In this document: positions 16,776 to 25,300 of the stretch, piece after piece
How positions within the stretch are numbered: position 1 is the stretch's first letter
Layout of the letters: every line of letters begins with the position of its first letter
From: NORP233 sp050186825
Lineage (GTDB): Bacteria > Planctomycetota > J058
DNA length: 64,000 nt
Reading direction: 5' to 3'
Assembly (NCBI GenBank): GCA_050186825.1
Contig: JBFWYD010000037.1
Location: forward strand, 37,430 to 101,429
Program-made: the position numbers and the translations under genes
The notes under the pieces: model-generated
The model's input: the letters and a program-made list of their open reading frames with translations, nothing else
Told to the model about the DNA's origin: nothing
Database searches by the model: none

Positions 16776-17261
16776 TCAACAGGGAGCCACGCCCGGGTTG
16801 GGCTCGGACTCGGGCTCGGGCTCCTCGAAGGGCTTGAAGGTATGCCGGACCGGGCCCCGCCGGGAGAGGTCCTCCAGGCAGGCCATGACGCGCGCGGCGT
16901 CGGTCACGGTAACGGCGCCGAGGGGGCGGCGTCCGTCGAGCACGACGCAGCGGTGGGAGCGGCCGCGGATCATGAGCTGGCAGGCGCGCGCCAGCCGCTC
17001 GTCCGGGCCGCAGGTGGGGACGTCGCGGTGCATCGCGCCGCCGACCGTGCGAGCGCTGCGCTCGCGTCGGGCGCGCACCAGGTCGCAGAGGGTGATCGAT
17101 CCCAGGAAGTTGCCGTCGTCGTCCACGACCAGCACGCCCTCGCAGCTGGGGTCTTCCAGGAGGAGGGCCTCCTCGGCCTCGTCCAGGGTGGCGTCCGCGG
17201 GGTAGGTGCGTGGGGGCCCGCTCAGCACGTCCTTGACTCTCAGGTCCTGGTAGCGGATCAC
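16776..17261 (-). CDS. CBS-pair protein with Glu/Pro-rich tail
   Basis: A 161-residue protein from the GTG of VIRYQDLRVKDVLSG; an upstream GTG would add a 26-residue leader unlike the family. Two CBS motifs are present: RTYPADATLDEAEEALL to GSITLCDLV, and RDVPTCGPDERLARA to LGAVTVTDAARV. The C-terminus is acidic and Pro-rich. It is more divergent than the other two CBS proteins. Divergent transcription from the histidine kinase at 17499 leaves a 237-base shared upstream region. The role is unknown; regulation by nucleotides is the family expectation. Confidence 0.75.
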   Translation of the reverse strand: MIRYQDLRVKDVLSGPPRTYPADATLDEAEEALLLEDPSCEGVLVVDDDGNFLGSITLCDLVRARRERSARTVGGAMHRDVPTCGPDERLARACQLMIRGRSHRCVVLDGRRPLGAVTVTDAARVMACLEDLSRRGPVRHTFKPFEEPEPESEPNPGVAPC

Positions 17262-17440
17262 GGTCTTCCTTCTGTCCGCGACGGCGCGGACGCACAGGCG
17301 TCCCCAGGCAAGGGCCGTGCCGACCGGGGGGCGAACCAACGCCGCCCCGATCTAGCGGCTCCTGGACGATTGGCGGCCGTCGGCCGGGCAGGGGCGAGGC
17401 CCGACGTCACGACCCTGGGAGGTGGGGAGACGGCCGGTCA

Positions 17441-17450
17441 CACGATCGTG
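17441..17450. promoter_or_regulatory. Perfect 10-bp palindrome between divergent genes
   Basis: CACGATCGTG lies 48 bases upstream of the kinase start, in the intergenic region shared with the divergent CBS gene. It could be an operator for a dimeric regulator such as the NtrC-type protein encoded at 19303. It is a single occurrence in this location, so this is a weak inference. Confidence 0.25.
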
Positions 17451-17498
17451 ACAGCACCCCCGCACCCGGGCTTGCGCCGGGTCGAGCTCCCCCACAGC

Positions 17499-19292
17499 AT
17501 GGGCGCGCCCATGACCGACCCAGCGGCCCTCTCGAAGCTCGTGGACGCCTTCCACCTGCTGGTCATCGCCTGCGACGACCAGGGGATGGTGCTCGAGGTC
17601 AACGCGGCGGTCCGCGACCGGCTCGGGCGAGAGCCCGTCGGCCTGCGCTGGGAGGACGTGGTCGAGGCGCCCTTCGCGGGGGCGCGCGCCCGCGAGTTGG
17701 TCCGGCTGCGCGATGCGGGCGGGACCCTGGTGCTGTTCCGGCACGCCGAGCAGCGCGACGCCGCGGGCGGGCTCACCCGCCGGCTCTCCCTGGGCGAGGA
17801 CGAGAGCCTGCTCCGGGCCGCCGAGGCCCAGGCCGCCGAGGCGGCCCGCCAGCTCACCCACCAGAAGTTCGCGCTCGACCAGCACGCGATCGTGGCGATC
17901 ACCGACCGCGCCGGGACGATCACCTACGTCAACGACAAGTTCGTGGAGATCAGCGGCTACGCCCGCGAGGAGCTGCTGGGCCAGAACCACCGCATCCTCA
18001 ACTCGGGGCACCACCCGCGGGCGTTCTTCCGCGACATGTGGCGGAGGATCTCGCGCGGGGAGGTGTGGCGGGGTGAGATCTGCAACCGCGCCAAGAGCGG
18101 GCGGCTCTACTGGGTGGACACCACGATCGTGCCCTGCCCCGACGCCGAGGGCCGGATCGCGGAGTACGTGGCGATCCGGGCCGAGGTCACCGAGCGCAAG
18201 GTCTACGAGGCGCAGCTCGGGATGCTGGCCTCGCTGGTCGAGGCCAGCTCCGACGCGATCGTGCGCGAGAGCAGCGAGGGGCTGATCACGAGCTGGAACC
18301 CCGGCGCCAGCGCCCTCTACGGTTACACCGTCGGCCAGACGCTGGGGCGGCCCTTCGGCGACCTGTTCCCCGACGCGCGCGAGCCCGCCCGCGAGCAGGG
18401 GGCGCACGAGGTCCTGCGGCGCCGCCGCGACGGGCGCGAGGTGGTGGTCTCGGAGACGGTCTCCGCCGTGCGCGCCGAGGGGGACGTGGTGGCCTGGGTG
18501 CGGATCAGCCGCGACGTGAGCGAGCGCAAGCTGCTCGAGCAGCGCCTGGTCAGCTCGGCCAAGCTGGCGGCCCTGGGCGAGCTCGCGGGCAACGTGGCCC
18601 ACGAGGTCAACAACCCGATCGGGATCGTGAGCGGCAAGGCGCGCCTGCTCCTCTCCGGGAGGGACGAGCTGCCGCCGCGCGTGCGCCGGGACCTGGAGAA
18701 GATGGTCGACCAGTGCGACCGCGTCTCGCGGCTGACCCGCGGGCTGCTCGACTACTGCCGGCCCTCGGTCCAGCCGCGCGAGCTGCTCGACGTGCGAATC
18801 CCCTTCCGCAAGGCCCTGGGCTTCGTGGGGAGCAAGGCGCTCCGGCATCAGGTCGAGCTCCAGGACGAGCTGGGCGAGCTGGCGCCCCCCCCGGTGTTCG
18901 CGTCCTGCGGCGAGCTGGAGCAGGTCGCGCTGAACCTGATCCTGAACGCCATCGACGCCATGCCCGGCGGCGGCCGGCTCCACGTCTCCTGCGCCGGCGC
19001 CGCCCACGAGCGGCGCCCAGGCGTCGAGGTCCTGGTCGAGGACACGGGCGAGGGGATCCGGCCCGAGCACCTGGAGCGCGTGTTCGAGCCCTTCTTCACG
19101 ACCAAGGACGTCAAGGGCACCGGGCTGGGCCTGGCGATCTGCTACGGGCTGATCACCAGCCACGGGGGCCGGATCGAGGTCCAGAGTAGCCTGGGCGCGG
19201 GCACGACCTTCCGGGTGTGGCTGCCCACCAACGAGCCCGCCGGCGACGGGGCGGCGGGTCCGGCGCTGGAGCCCACCCGCGCCGGCAGCTGA
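17499..19292 (+). CDS. PAS-domain sensor histidine kinase
   Basis: A 597-residue cytoplasmic kinase without membrane helices. A PAS-like N-terminus is followed by a coiled stretch, a strong PAS domain at about 120-235 (TITYVNDKFVEISGYAREEL, with a PAC end), a second PAS at about 245-350 (GLITSWNPGASALYGYT), then the HisKA with H368 in NVAHEVNNP. The HATPase follows (NLILNAIDAM, DTGEGI, GTGLGLAICYG). The first ATG was chosen; a second at 17511 is possible. It is the kinase for the NtrC-like regulator that begins 10 bases downstream. The stimulus may be redox or energy, suggested only by the adjacent oxidase genes. Confidence 0.93.
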   Translation: MGAPMTDPAALSKLVDAFHLLVIACDDQGMVLEVNAAVRDRLGREPVGLRWEDVVEAPFAGARARELVRLRDAGGTLVLFRHAEQRDAAGGLTRRLSLGEDESLLRAAEAQAAEAARQLTHQKFALDQHAIVAITDRAGTITYVNDKFVEISGYAREELLGQNHRILNSGHHPRAFFRDMWRRISRGEVWRGEICNRAKSGRLYWVDTTIVPCPDAEGRIAEYVAIRAEVTERKVYEAQLGMLASLVEASSDAIVRESSEGLITSWNPGASALYGYTVGQTLGRPFGDLFPDAREPAREQGAHEVLRRRRDGREVVVSETVSAVRAEGDVVAWVRISRDVSERKLLEQRLVSSAKLAALGELAGNVAHEVNNPIGIVSGKARLLLSGRDELPPRVRRDLEKMVDQCDRVSRLTRGLLDYCRPSVQPRELLDVRIPFRKALGFVGSKALRHQVELQDELGELAPPPVFASCGELEQVALNLILNAIDAMPGGGRLHVSCAGAAHERRPGVEVLVEDTGEGIRPEHLERVFEPFFTTKDVKGTGLGLAICYGLITSHGGRIEVQSSLGAGTTFRVWLPTNEPAGDGAAGPALEPTRAGS

Positions 19293-19302
19293 GGAGCGAG
19301 GG

Positions 19303-20695
<1,393 letters not shown>

Positions 20696-20697
<2 letters not shown>

Positions 20698-21073
20698 CGA
20701 GCGGCGCGACTTCGAAGGGTCACGCAGGGCGTGCTGGGCGTGGTTTGCCCGTGAGGACGGGGGCGTGACCCTCCGAAGTCGCGCCGCTCGTCTCTAGGGC
20801 TGGCGCCTTCGGTCGGGGCGCCAGGGCGCGGCCAGGCGTAGAGAGCCGGCGCCTTCGGTCGGGGCGCCAGGGCGCGGCCAGGCGTAGAGAGCTGGCGCCT
20901 TCGGTCGGGGCGCCAGGGCGCAGCCAGGCGTAGAGAGCTGGCGCCTTCGGTCGGGGCGCGTGGGCGCGGTCAAGAATGAGCGCTGGCGCCCTCGCTCGGA
21001 GCGCCATCGCGCGGTCAAGGATGGAGCGCTGGCGCCCTCGCTCGGAGCGCCATCGCGAGGTCAAGAGCAGAAC
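20696..21073 (+). repeat. Stop-abutting hairpin element, copy E, with six-unit array
   Basis: Left arm 20696-20725 and right arm 20763-20792 match at 29 of 30 positions, with a 37-nt loop. The left arm includes the GA of the TGA stop codon of the upstream regulator. From 20799 come six units of about 46 bp (starts 20799, 20845, 20891, 20937, 20982, 21028). Each contains a small hairpin; in the first unit CTGGCGCC and GGCGCCAG flank a 9-nt loop. Units 1-4 are almost identical and 5-6 are diverged. The same small hairpin occurs in the other five elements of this family. Confidence 0.85.
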
Positions 21074-21193
21074 GCTGCGCAGGTGGAGCGCCCTCCGCAG
21101 GGGAGGGCTTCCTGTCGGCTGGGCGCGCTTGCGCGCCGGGGTCGCGGGCGACTGGGGCCTGCGGCGCGGCGCGGAGCTTGCCTTCCGCCGCCC

Positions 21194-21460
21194 ATGCCCG
21201 ACCTCTCGACCTGGCTCCTGGCCTCGCCGCGGCTCCGCGTGGCGCTGGTCCTGGCGGCCTCGCCGCTGCTGGCGCTCGGCCTGCACGCGCTGCTCTACCT
21301 GGTGGCGGGGCGCGCGGCGCGGCGCTCGGTCGCGGGGGAGGCCGACCAAGGCAGACATGAGCGCGACCGTCAGGGTCGCGGCCGGGCCGCCGCGGGCGTC
21401 CGGCGCGCGCCGCGGGCCAGGCCCGGGCGCTGGGAGCTGGGGTGGCCGGCGACGGCGTAG
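21194..21460 (+). pseudogene. Possible remnant of a membrane protein N-terminus
   Basis: An ATG-started frame begins like a membrane protein (STWLLASPRLRVALVLAASP, then a Leu-rich helix and GRAARRS). After about 45 residues it turns into Arg/Gly-rich sequence and runs antisense into the 3' end of glgC. The first part resembles the opening of small mechanosensitive-channel proteins, with the remainder missing. It may be chance. If real, it is a truncated gene left by a rearrangement next to the repeat array. Confidence 0.25.
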
Positions 21461-22755
21461 CGGTCGCGCAGGAGCTCCCGCAGGGCGGGGTCCTGCTCGA
21501 GGCGCTGCGCCATGTCGCGCGCCAGGACCAGCGGGCCGCGCCGCGGCAGGTGCGAGCCCTTGGGGACCACCACCACGCCGTCACAGGTCACGAAGGGGAA
21601 GCGCTCCAGGTCGCGCTCCGGATCGACCCCGACCTCCGCGCCGGCGGCGACGGTCGAGTTCTTGTCGAGCAGCAGGCGCCGGAGGCGCGCGTCGGCGCCG
21701 ACCTCGCAGCCGTCGAGCAGCAAGCACTGGTGCAGGTCCGCGCCCTCGCGGACCCGACAGCCGACCCCGAGCACGGACTCCGAGAGCGAGGCCTCCTCGA
21801 CCACGGCCGCCTCGCACACCAGGCTGCGCGCGAGCGTGGCCAGCCCCGACACGGTGGCGCCCAGGCGGGCCGGCGGCGCGCAGCGTGGGGCCGTGCGCAG
21901 GGGCCAGGCGGGGTCGGCCAGGTCGAGCGCGGGCTCGGCCGCGAGCAGGTCGAGGTGCGCCTGGAAGTAGGTCTGGATGGTGCCGACGTCGCGCCAGTAG
22001 GGCGCGGCTGCGCCGACGCGCGCGTCCGCCGCGAAGTCGTAGGCGTAGACGCGCGCCCCGCGCGCGACCAGGCGCGGGATCAGGTCGTGGCCGAAGTCGT
22101 GGCCCGCTGACTCGTCGGCGGCGAGCTCCTCGAGCGCGGCGGCGAGCAGGGGCGCGCGGAAGAAGTAGTTCCCCATGCTCGCCGGGCAGGTCTCGGGCCC
22201 CTCGGCGTCGCGCGCCCACTCGCGGGGCTTCTCGCGGAAGCCGAGGATCCGCCCCCCTGGGTCCACGTCGATCACCCCGAAGCCGCCGGCCTCGGCGCGC
22301 GGGACCGTGAAGGCGGCCACGGTCAGGTCGGCGCCCGTCCGCTGGTGGAAGCGCTCCATGCGGTCGAGCTCGCCCAGGTAGACGTGGTCCCCGCCGAACA
22401 CGCCCACGTGCTCGCAAGGGAGGCCGTTCAAGATCGGCAGCGTCTGATACACGGCGTCCGCCGTGCCGCGATACCAGTGCTCGCCGCGCTGCTGCTGCGC
22501 GGGGACCACCTGGAGCTCGAGCCCGCTCCCGGGCCCCCAGGTGCGCCCGAGGTGCTGGATCAGGCTGTGCGCCATGAACTGGGTCAGCACGTAGACCCGG
22601 GAGTAGCCCGAGTTCGCCGCGTTCGAGAGCACGAAGTCGATGATCCGGTAGCGCCCGGCGAAGGGCACCGCGGGCTTGGCCCGCTGGGCGGTGAGCGGCC
22701 CGAGCCGCGCGCCGCGGCCGCCGGCCAGGACGATCAAGGGGGTGGGGTGGGCCAT
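21370..22755 (-). CDS. glgC: Glucose-1-phosphate adenylyltransferase (ADP-glucose synthase)
   Basis: A 461-residue enzyme making ADP-glucose from ATP and glucose-1-phosphate for glycogen synthesis. It has the nucleotide-binding motif LAGGRGARLGPLT, then RAKPAVPFAGRYRIIDFVLSN, QQRGEHWYRGTADAVYQ, the GDHVY motif, the substrate motif GFREKP, and a C-terminal left-handed beta-helix region (DARLRRLLLDKNSTVAAGAE, with allosteric site). It is slightly longer than usual because of a basic, Pro-rich C-terminal tail of about 30 residues. The start is ATG. No other glycogen genes are in the window. Confidence 0.95.
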   Translation of the reverse strand: MAHPTPLIVLAGGRGARLGPLTAQRAKPAVPFAGRYRIIDFVLSNAANSGYSRVYVLTQFMAHSLIQHLGRTWGPGSGLELQVVPAQQQRGEHWYRGTADAVYQTLPILNGLPCEHVGVFGGDHVYLGELDRMERFHQRTGADLTVAAFTVPRAEAGGFGVIDVDPGGRILGFREKPREWARDAEGPETCPASMGNYFFRAPLLAAALEELAADESAGHDFGHDLIPRLVARGARVYAYDFAADARVGAAAPYWRDVGTIQTYFQAHLDLLAAEPALDLADPAWPLRTAPRCAPPARLGATVSGLATLARSLVCEAAVVEEASLSESVLGVGCRVREGADLHQCLLLDGCEVGADARLRRLLLDKNSTVAAGAEVGVDPERDLERFPFVTCDGVVVVPKGSHLPRRGPLVLARDMAQRLEQDPALRELLRDRYAVAGHPSSQRPGLARGARRTPAAARPRP

Positions 22756-22896
22756 GCGCGGTCGAGGAGCGCAAGCCGGGTGCCCGCCGCAGGCGCAAGG
22801 CGCGCCGGGGGCCGGGCGCGCCGCCGCGCGGATCTGGGCCAGACCTGGCGCGGAGCGGGACTCGCGGCGGCGGCGGGCAGGGAGGAGACCTGCGAG

Positions 22897-23235
22897 TCAA
22901 GCGGTTGACGCTGCGACTGGCGCCGCCGCGCGCGGAGGCGGCGGGGTGCGGAGCACGAAGTAGACGAGGGGCCCTATCGAGCCGAGCAGCACGGTCCCCA
23001 GGAACACCAGCCCGGCCCAGCCCAGCGACTGGCCGCGGCGCTTGAGGTCCAGCGCGATCCACACGTTCACCAGCGTGAGTGAGGTGGTGAGGTCCAGGAA
23101 CATCTGGAGCTCGTTGCTCTTGGCGAAGGGCGGGAACACGGCCAGGTAGCCGCCCGGGGTGGTGGCCAGGTACCAGGTGTTGAAGCCGCCCATGGCGAGC
23201 AGGCCTACGGCGGCGGCGATCCGGCCTCGGTGCAT
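22897..23235 (-). CDS. Small integral membrane protein, DUF2834-like
   Basis: A 112-residue protein with three predicted helices: a first (IAAAVGLLAMGGFNTWYLA), a second (LQMFLDLTTSLTLVNVWIAL) followed by DLKRRGQ, and a third (GWAGLVFLGTVLLGSIGPLVYFVL). This topology and the conserved charged loop resemble DUF2834 proteins, whose function is unknown. The start is ATG. It lies 141 bases upstream of glgC on the same strand, so an operon is possible but not shown. Confidence 0.7.
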   Translation of the reverse strand: MHRGRIAAAVGLLAMGGFNTWYLATTPGGYLAVFPPFAKSNELQMFLDLTTSLTLVNVWIALDLKRRGQSLGWAGLVFLGTVLLGSIGPLVYFVLRTPPPPRAAAPVAASTA

Positions 23236-23620
23236 GGCTCCTCCGCGAGCGCCCTCTGGCGCGGGGCCCGATTCTAGAGGTCGAGCGGGAGCGGGCTCGG
23301 CCGGCCAGCGCGTCGGGCCAGCGCGTCCGTGCGGAGGCGCTCCCCGGGCGCTCCGCGGGTCGCCTTCGCCGCGCGCCAAGCCCGCGCGGCTGCGGCCGGC
23401 CCCTGTCCCTGCCGCGCTGGCTCCCGCGCGGCGCGCGTCGGGTGACGCGCCTGTCCTCCTGGAGGGGATCTTCCCCAGCTCTCAGCTCCCTCCGCCGCCA
23501 GGTACGGAGCGTGCCTCACGGCTGGCGCGCGGGCGCAGCGGGCGCGCGACCGCCGCGAGGACACGATTCCCCGCACGCGGCGGGGAGGGCTGCCCGAGCA
23601 CGGCCCACGGGAGGGCGGGC
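23236..23620. other. 385-base divergent intergenic region
   Basis: This region separates the minus-strand small membrane protein from the plus-strand glycosylase. It is very GC-rich with no plausible coding frame. I see only one compact structure, GCGCGTC-GGGT-GACGCGC at 23433-23450 (7-bp arms, 4-nt loop). Promoters for both genes must lie here but I cannot place them. Confidence 0.5.
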
Positions 23621-24301
23621 ATGGAGCACGCTGACCTCGACCCGACCACCCGCGCGCTCCTGGCGCGCTACGGGCGGACCTACGCCTGTGAGCTGGGGAT
23701 CCGGATCGAGAAGAACACGCCCGCGCCCCTGTTCCAGCTCCTGTGCGCGGCCCTGCTCTACAGCGCGCGGATCCAGGCGCCCAGCGCGACGCGCGCGATG
23801 AAGGCGCTGCTCGCCGCCGGGCTGACCACGGCCCAGCGCGTGGTGGACGCGAGCTGGCAGGAGCGAGTGGACCTGATCTCGGCCCACGGCTACCGGCGCT
23901 ACGACGAGCGCACCGCGACCCAGCTCGGTCAGGCGGGGCAGCTCGTGCAGGAGCGCTACGGCGGCGACCTGCGCCGCCTGCGCGAGGAGGCCGGCCGCGC
24001 GCCCGGGCGCGAGCGCGAGCTGCTCCAGGAGGTGAAGGGGATCGGGCCCGTCGGCGCGGACATCTTCCTGCGCGAGGCCCAGATCGCCTGGGACGAGCTC
24101 TACCCCTTCGCCGACGCGCGTGCGCTGGCGGCCGCGGGGCGGCTCGGCCTCGGCGACACCCCGGCCGCGCTCGCGGCGCGGGTCCCCGAGGCCGACTTCG
24201 CCCGCCTGGCCGCGGCGCTGGTCCGGGTCGACCTCGCCGACGACTACGCGGCCGTGCGCGCCGTGGCGGCGGCGGCTCGTCGTGGAGAGGCGCAACTCTG
24301 A
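23621..24301 (+). CDS. HhH-GPD (endonuclease III-like) DNA glycosylase
   Basis: A 226-residue protein with a helical HhH-GPD fold. The N-terminus is like endonuclease III (FQLLCAALLYSARIQAPSATRAMKALL). The helix-hairpin-helix has VKGIGPVGAD at 138-147, and a likely catalytic-Asp region is YPFADARAL. The C-terminal 4Fe-4S cysteine cluster of true Nth is absent, and the Nth catalytic lysine is not clearly conserved, so substrate is uncertain. The ATG start has GGGAGGG upstream; longer in-frame extension is unlikely coding. The stop codon directly abuts repeat element copy A. Confidence 0.8.
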   Translation: MEHADLDPTTRALLARYGRTYACELGIRIEKNTPAPLFQLLCAALLYSARIQAPSATRAMKALLAAGLTTAQRVVDASWQERVDLISAHGYRRYDERTATQLGQAGQLVQERYGGDLRRLREEAGRAPGRERELLQEVKGIGPVGADIFLREAQIAWDELYPFADARALAAAGRLGLGDTPAALAARVPEADFARLAAALVRVDLADDYAAVRAVAAAARRGEAQL

Positions 24302-24609
24302 CGCCAGACCACGACTCCGAGGGGTCACGATCGAGCGCGTCTCGCGCATGCGAGGCCCAGGTGTGTGACCCCTCGGAGTCGTGGCCTGGCGACCTGCAGA
24401 GGTGTGACTCCCCACGGGTCCTGGGCGGCAAGCCATGCCCAAGGCTGGCTGCAAGACCCTCAATAGCCCGCGCCTCTGCTGGCGCCCCTCGCTGCAGCGC
24501 CATGCCCACTGGCTGACGCCGCTCGGTTGGGCGCCTCGACCGAGGAATCTGGGCTGGCGCCGCTGGCCTGGGCGCCAGGACCCAGCCACCGGAGGATCGT
24601 GGCTTCCGG
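24302..24609 (+). repeat. Stop-abutting hairpin element, copy A
   Basis: Arms 24302-24328 and 24365-24391 match at 26 of 27 positions, with a 36-nt loop, starting on the base after the TGA of the glycosylase gene. The tail has a conserved GTGTGACTCCCC box, a CTCAATAGCCCGCG box and three small hairpins (starts 24478, 24512, 24553), the last with CTGGCGCC / GGCGCCAG arms. Copy B at 36472 aligns over its whole length of 308 bases. Confidence 0.88.
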
Positions 24610-24644
24610 TCGAGGAGCGGCCTGGACTTGAGAAGGCTTGCACT

Positions 24645-24674
24645 CGCACCCCCGCTCGATCGTATGGGGGTGCG
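24645..24674. promoter_or_regulatory. 9-bp perfect inverted repeat upstream of ECF sigma gene
   Basis: CGCACCCCC and GGGGGTGCG flank a 12-nt loop, 20 bases upstream of the GTG start. It could be an operator, a leader hairpin or a terminator of readthrough from the region before. The short distance to the start codon favours a role in this gene's expression. Confidence 0.4.
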
Positions 24675-24694
24675 CGCCGAGCACCCCAGGACCC

Positions 24695-25300
24695 GTGAAC
24701 GCAGCAGCACCCACCCAGACCGACGCCGCCCCGGGCGCCCTGAGCGACGACGAGCTCGTGGCGCGCTGCCGGAGCGGGAAGCTGGCCTCCCCGGCCTTCG
24801 ACGAGCTGTATCGCCGGCACGCCCCGGCGGTGCTGGCCTTCCTCTGCGGCCTGCACCGCGGGGACGAACAGGGCGCCCGCGAGGCGCTCCAGGAGACCTT
24901 CGTGCGCTGCTACACCGCGCTCCCGAGCTTCGAGCCCGGCCGCCAGCTCCGCCCCTGGCTGTATCGCATCGCGCGGAACCTGACCCTCGACCGCTGGAAG
25001 CGCGGCGCGCGCGAGCGCCTGCTCGAGCCGGAGGTGGTCGGCGAGCTGGCCGGCAGCGAGCCGCGCCCGGGGCCGGTCGAGGTCGCCGCGCGGCGCGAGG
25101 GGGCCGCGCTCCTGCGCGGGGCGGTGGACGAGCTGCCCGCGGCGGAGCGGGCCGTGTTCCTGCTCCGCCACGACCAGGGGCTGTCCTACGCGGAGGTGGC
25201 GGACGCCCTCTCCTGCTCGGTGCGGACCGCGAAGTACCGGATGAAGGCCGCGCTGGAGCGGCTGGGCCGCGAGGCCGAGCGCCTGGGGGTGACGCCGTGA
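24695..25300 (+). CDS. ECF-type RNA polymerase sigma factor
   Basis: A 201-residue protein from the GTG before NAAAPTQTD; a TTG start 19 codons earlier is possible but lies within the upstream hairpin. Region 2 (about 30-100) includes FDELYRRHAPAVLAFL and LRPWLYRIARNLTLDRWKR. Region 4 (about 140-195) includes DELPAAERAVFLLRHDQGLS and the helix-turn-helix CSVRTAKYRMKAALERL. The next gene starts within the stop codon (GTGA) and encodes a membrane protein with an N-terminal anti-sigma zinc finger, so the two form a sigma/anti-sigma pair. Confidence 0.94.
   Translation: MNAAAPTQTDAAPGALSDDELVARCRSGKLASPAFDELYRRHAPAVLAFLCGLHRGDEQGAREALQETFVRCYTALPSFEPGRQLRPWLYRIARNLTLDRWKRGARERLLEPEVVGELAGSEPRPGPVEVAARREGAALLRGAVDELPAAERAVFLLRHDQGLSYAEVADALSCSVRTAKYRMKAALERLGREAERLGVTP

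Noticed and set aside
20799..21073. Regular repeats resembling a CRISPR array
   Set aside because: Both the hairpin part and the part between are repeated, so there are no unique spacers, and no cas genes are present.
24302..24609. Integron attC site or cassette array as an explanation for the hairpin elements
   Set aside because: No attC core sequences (GTTRRRY-like) are seen, elements sit after unrelated chromosomal genes in native operons, and no integrase is present.
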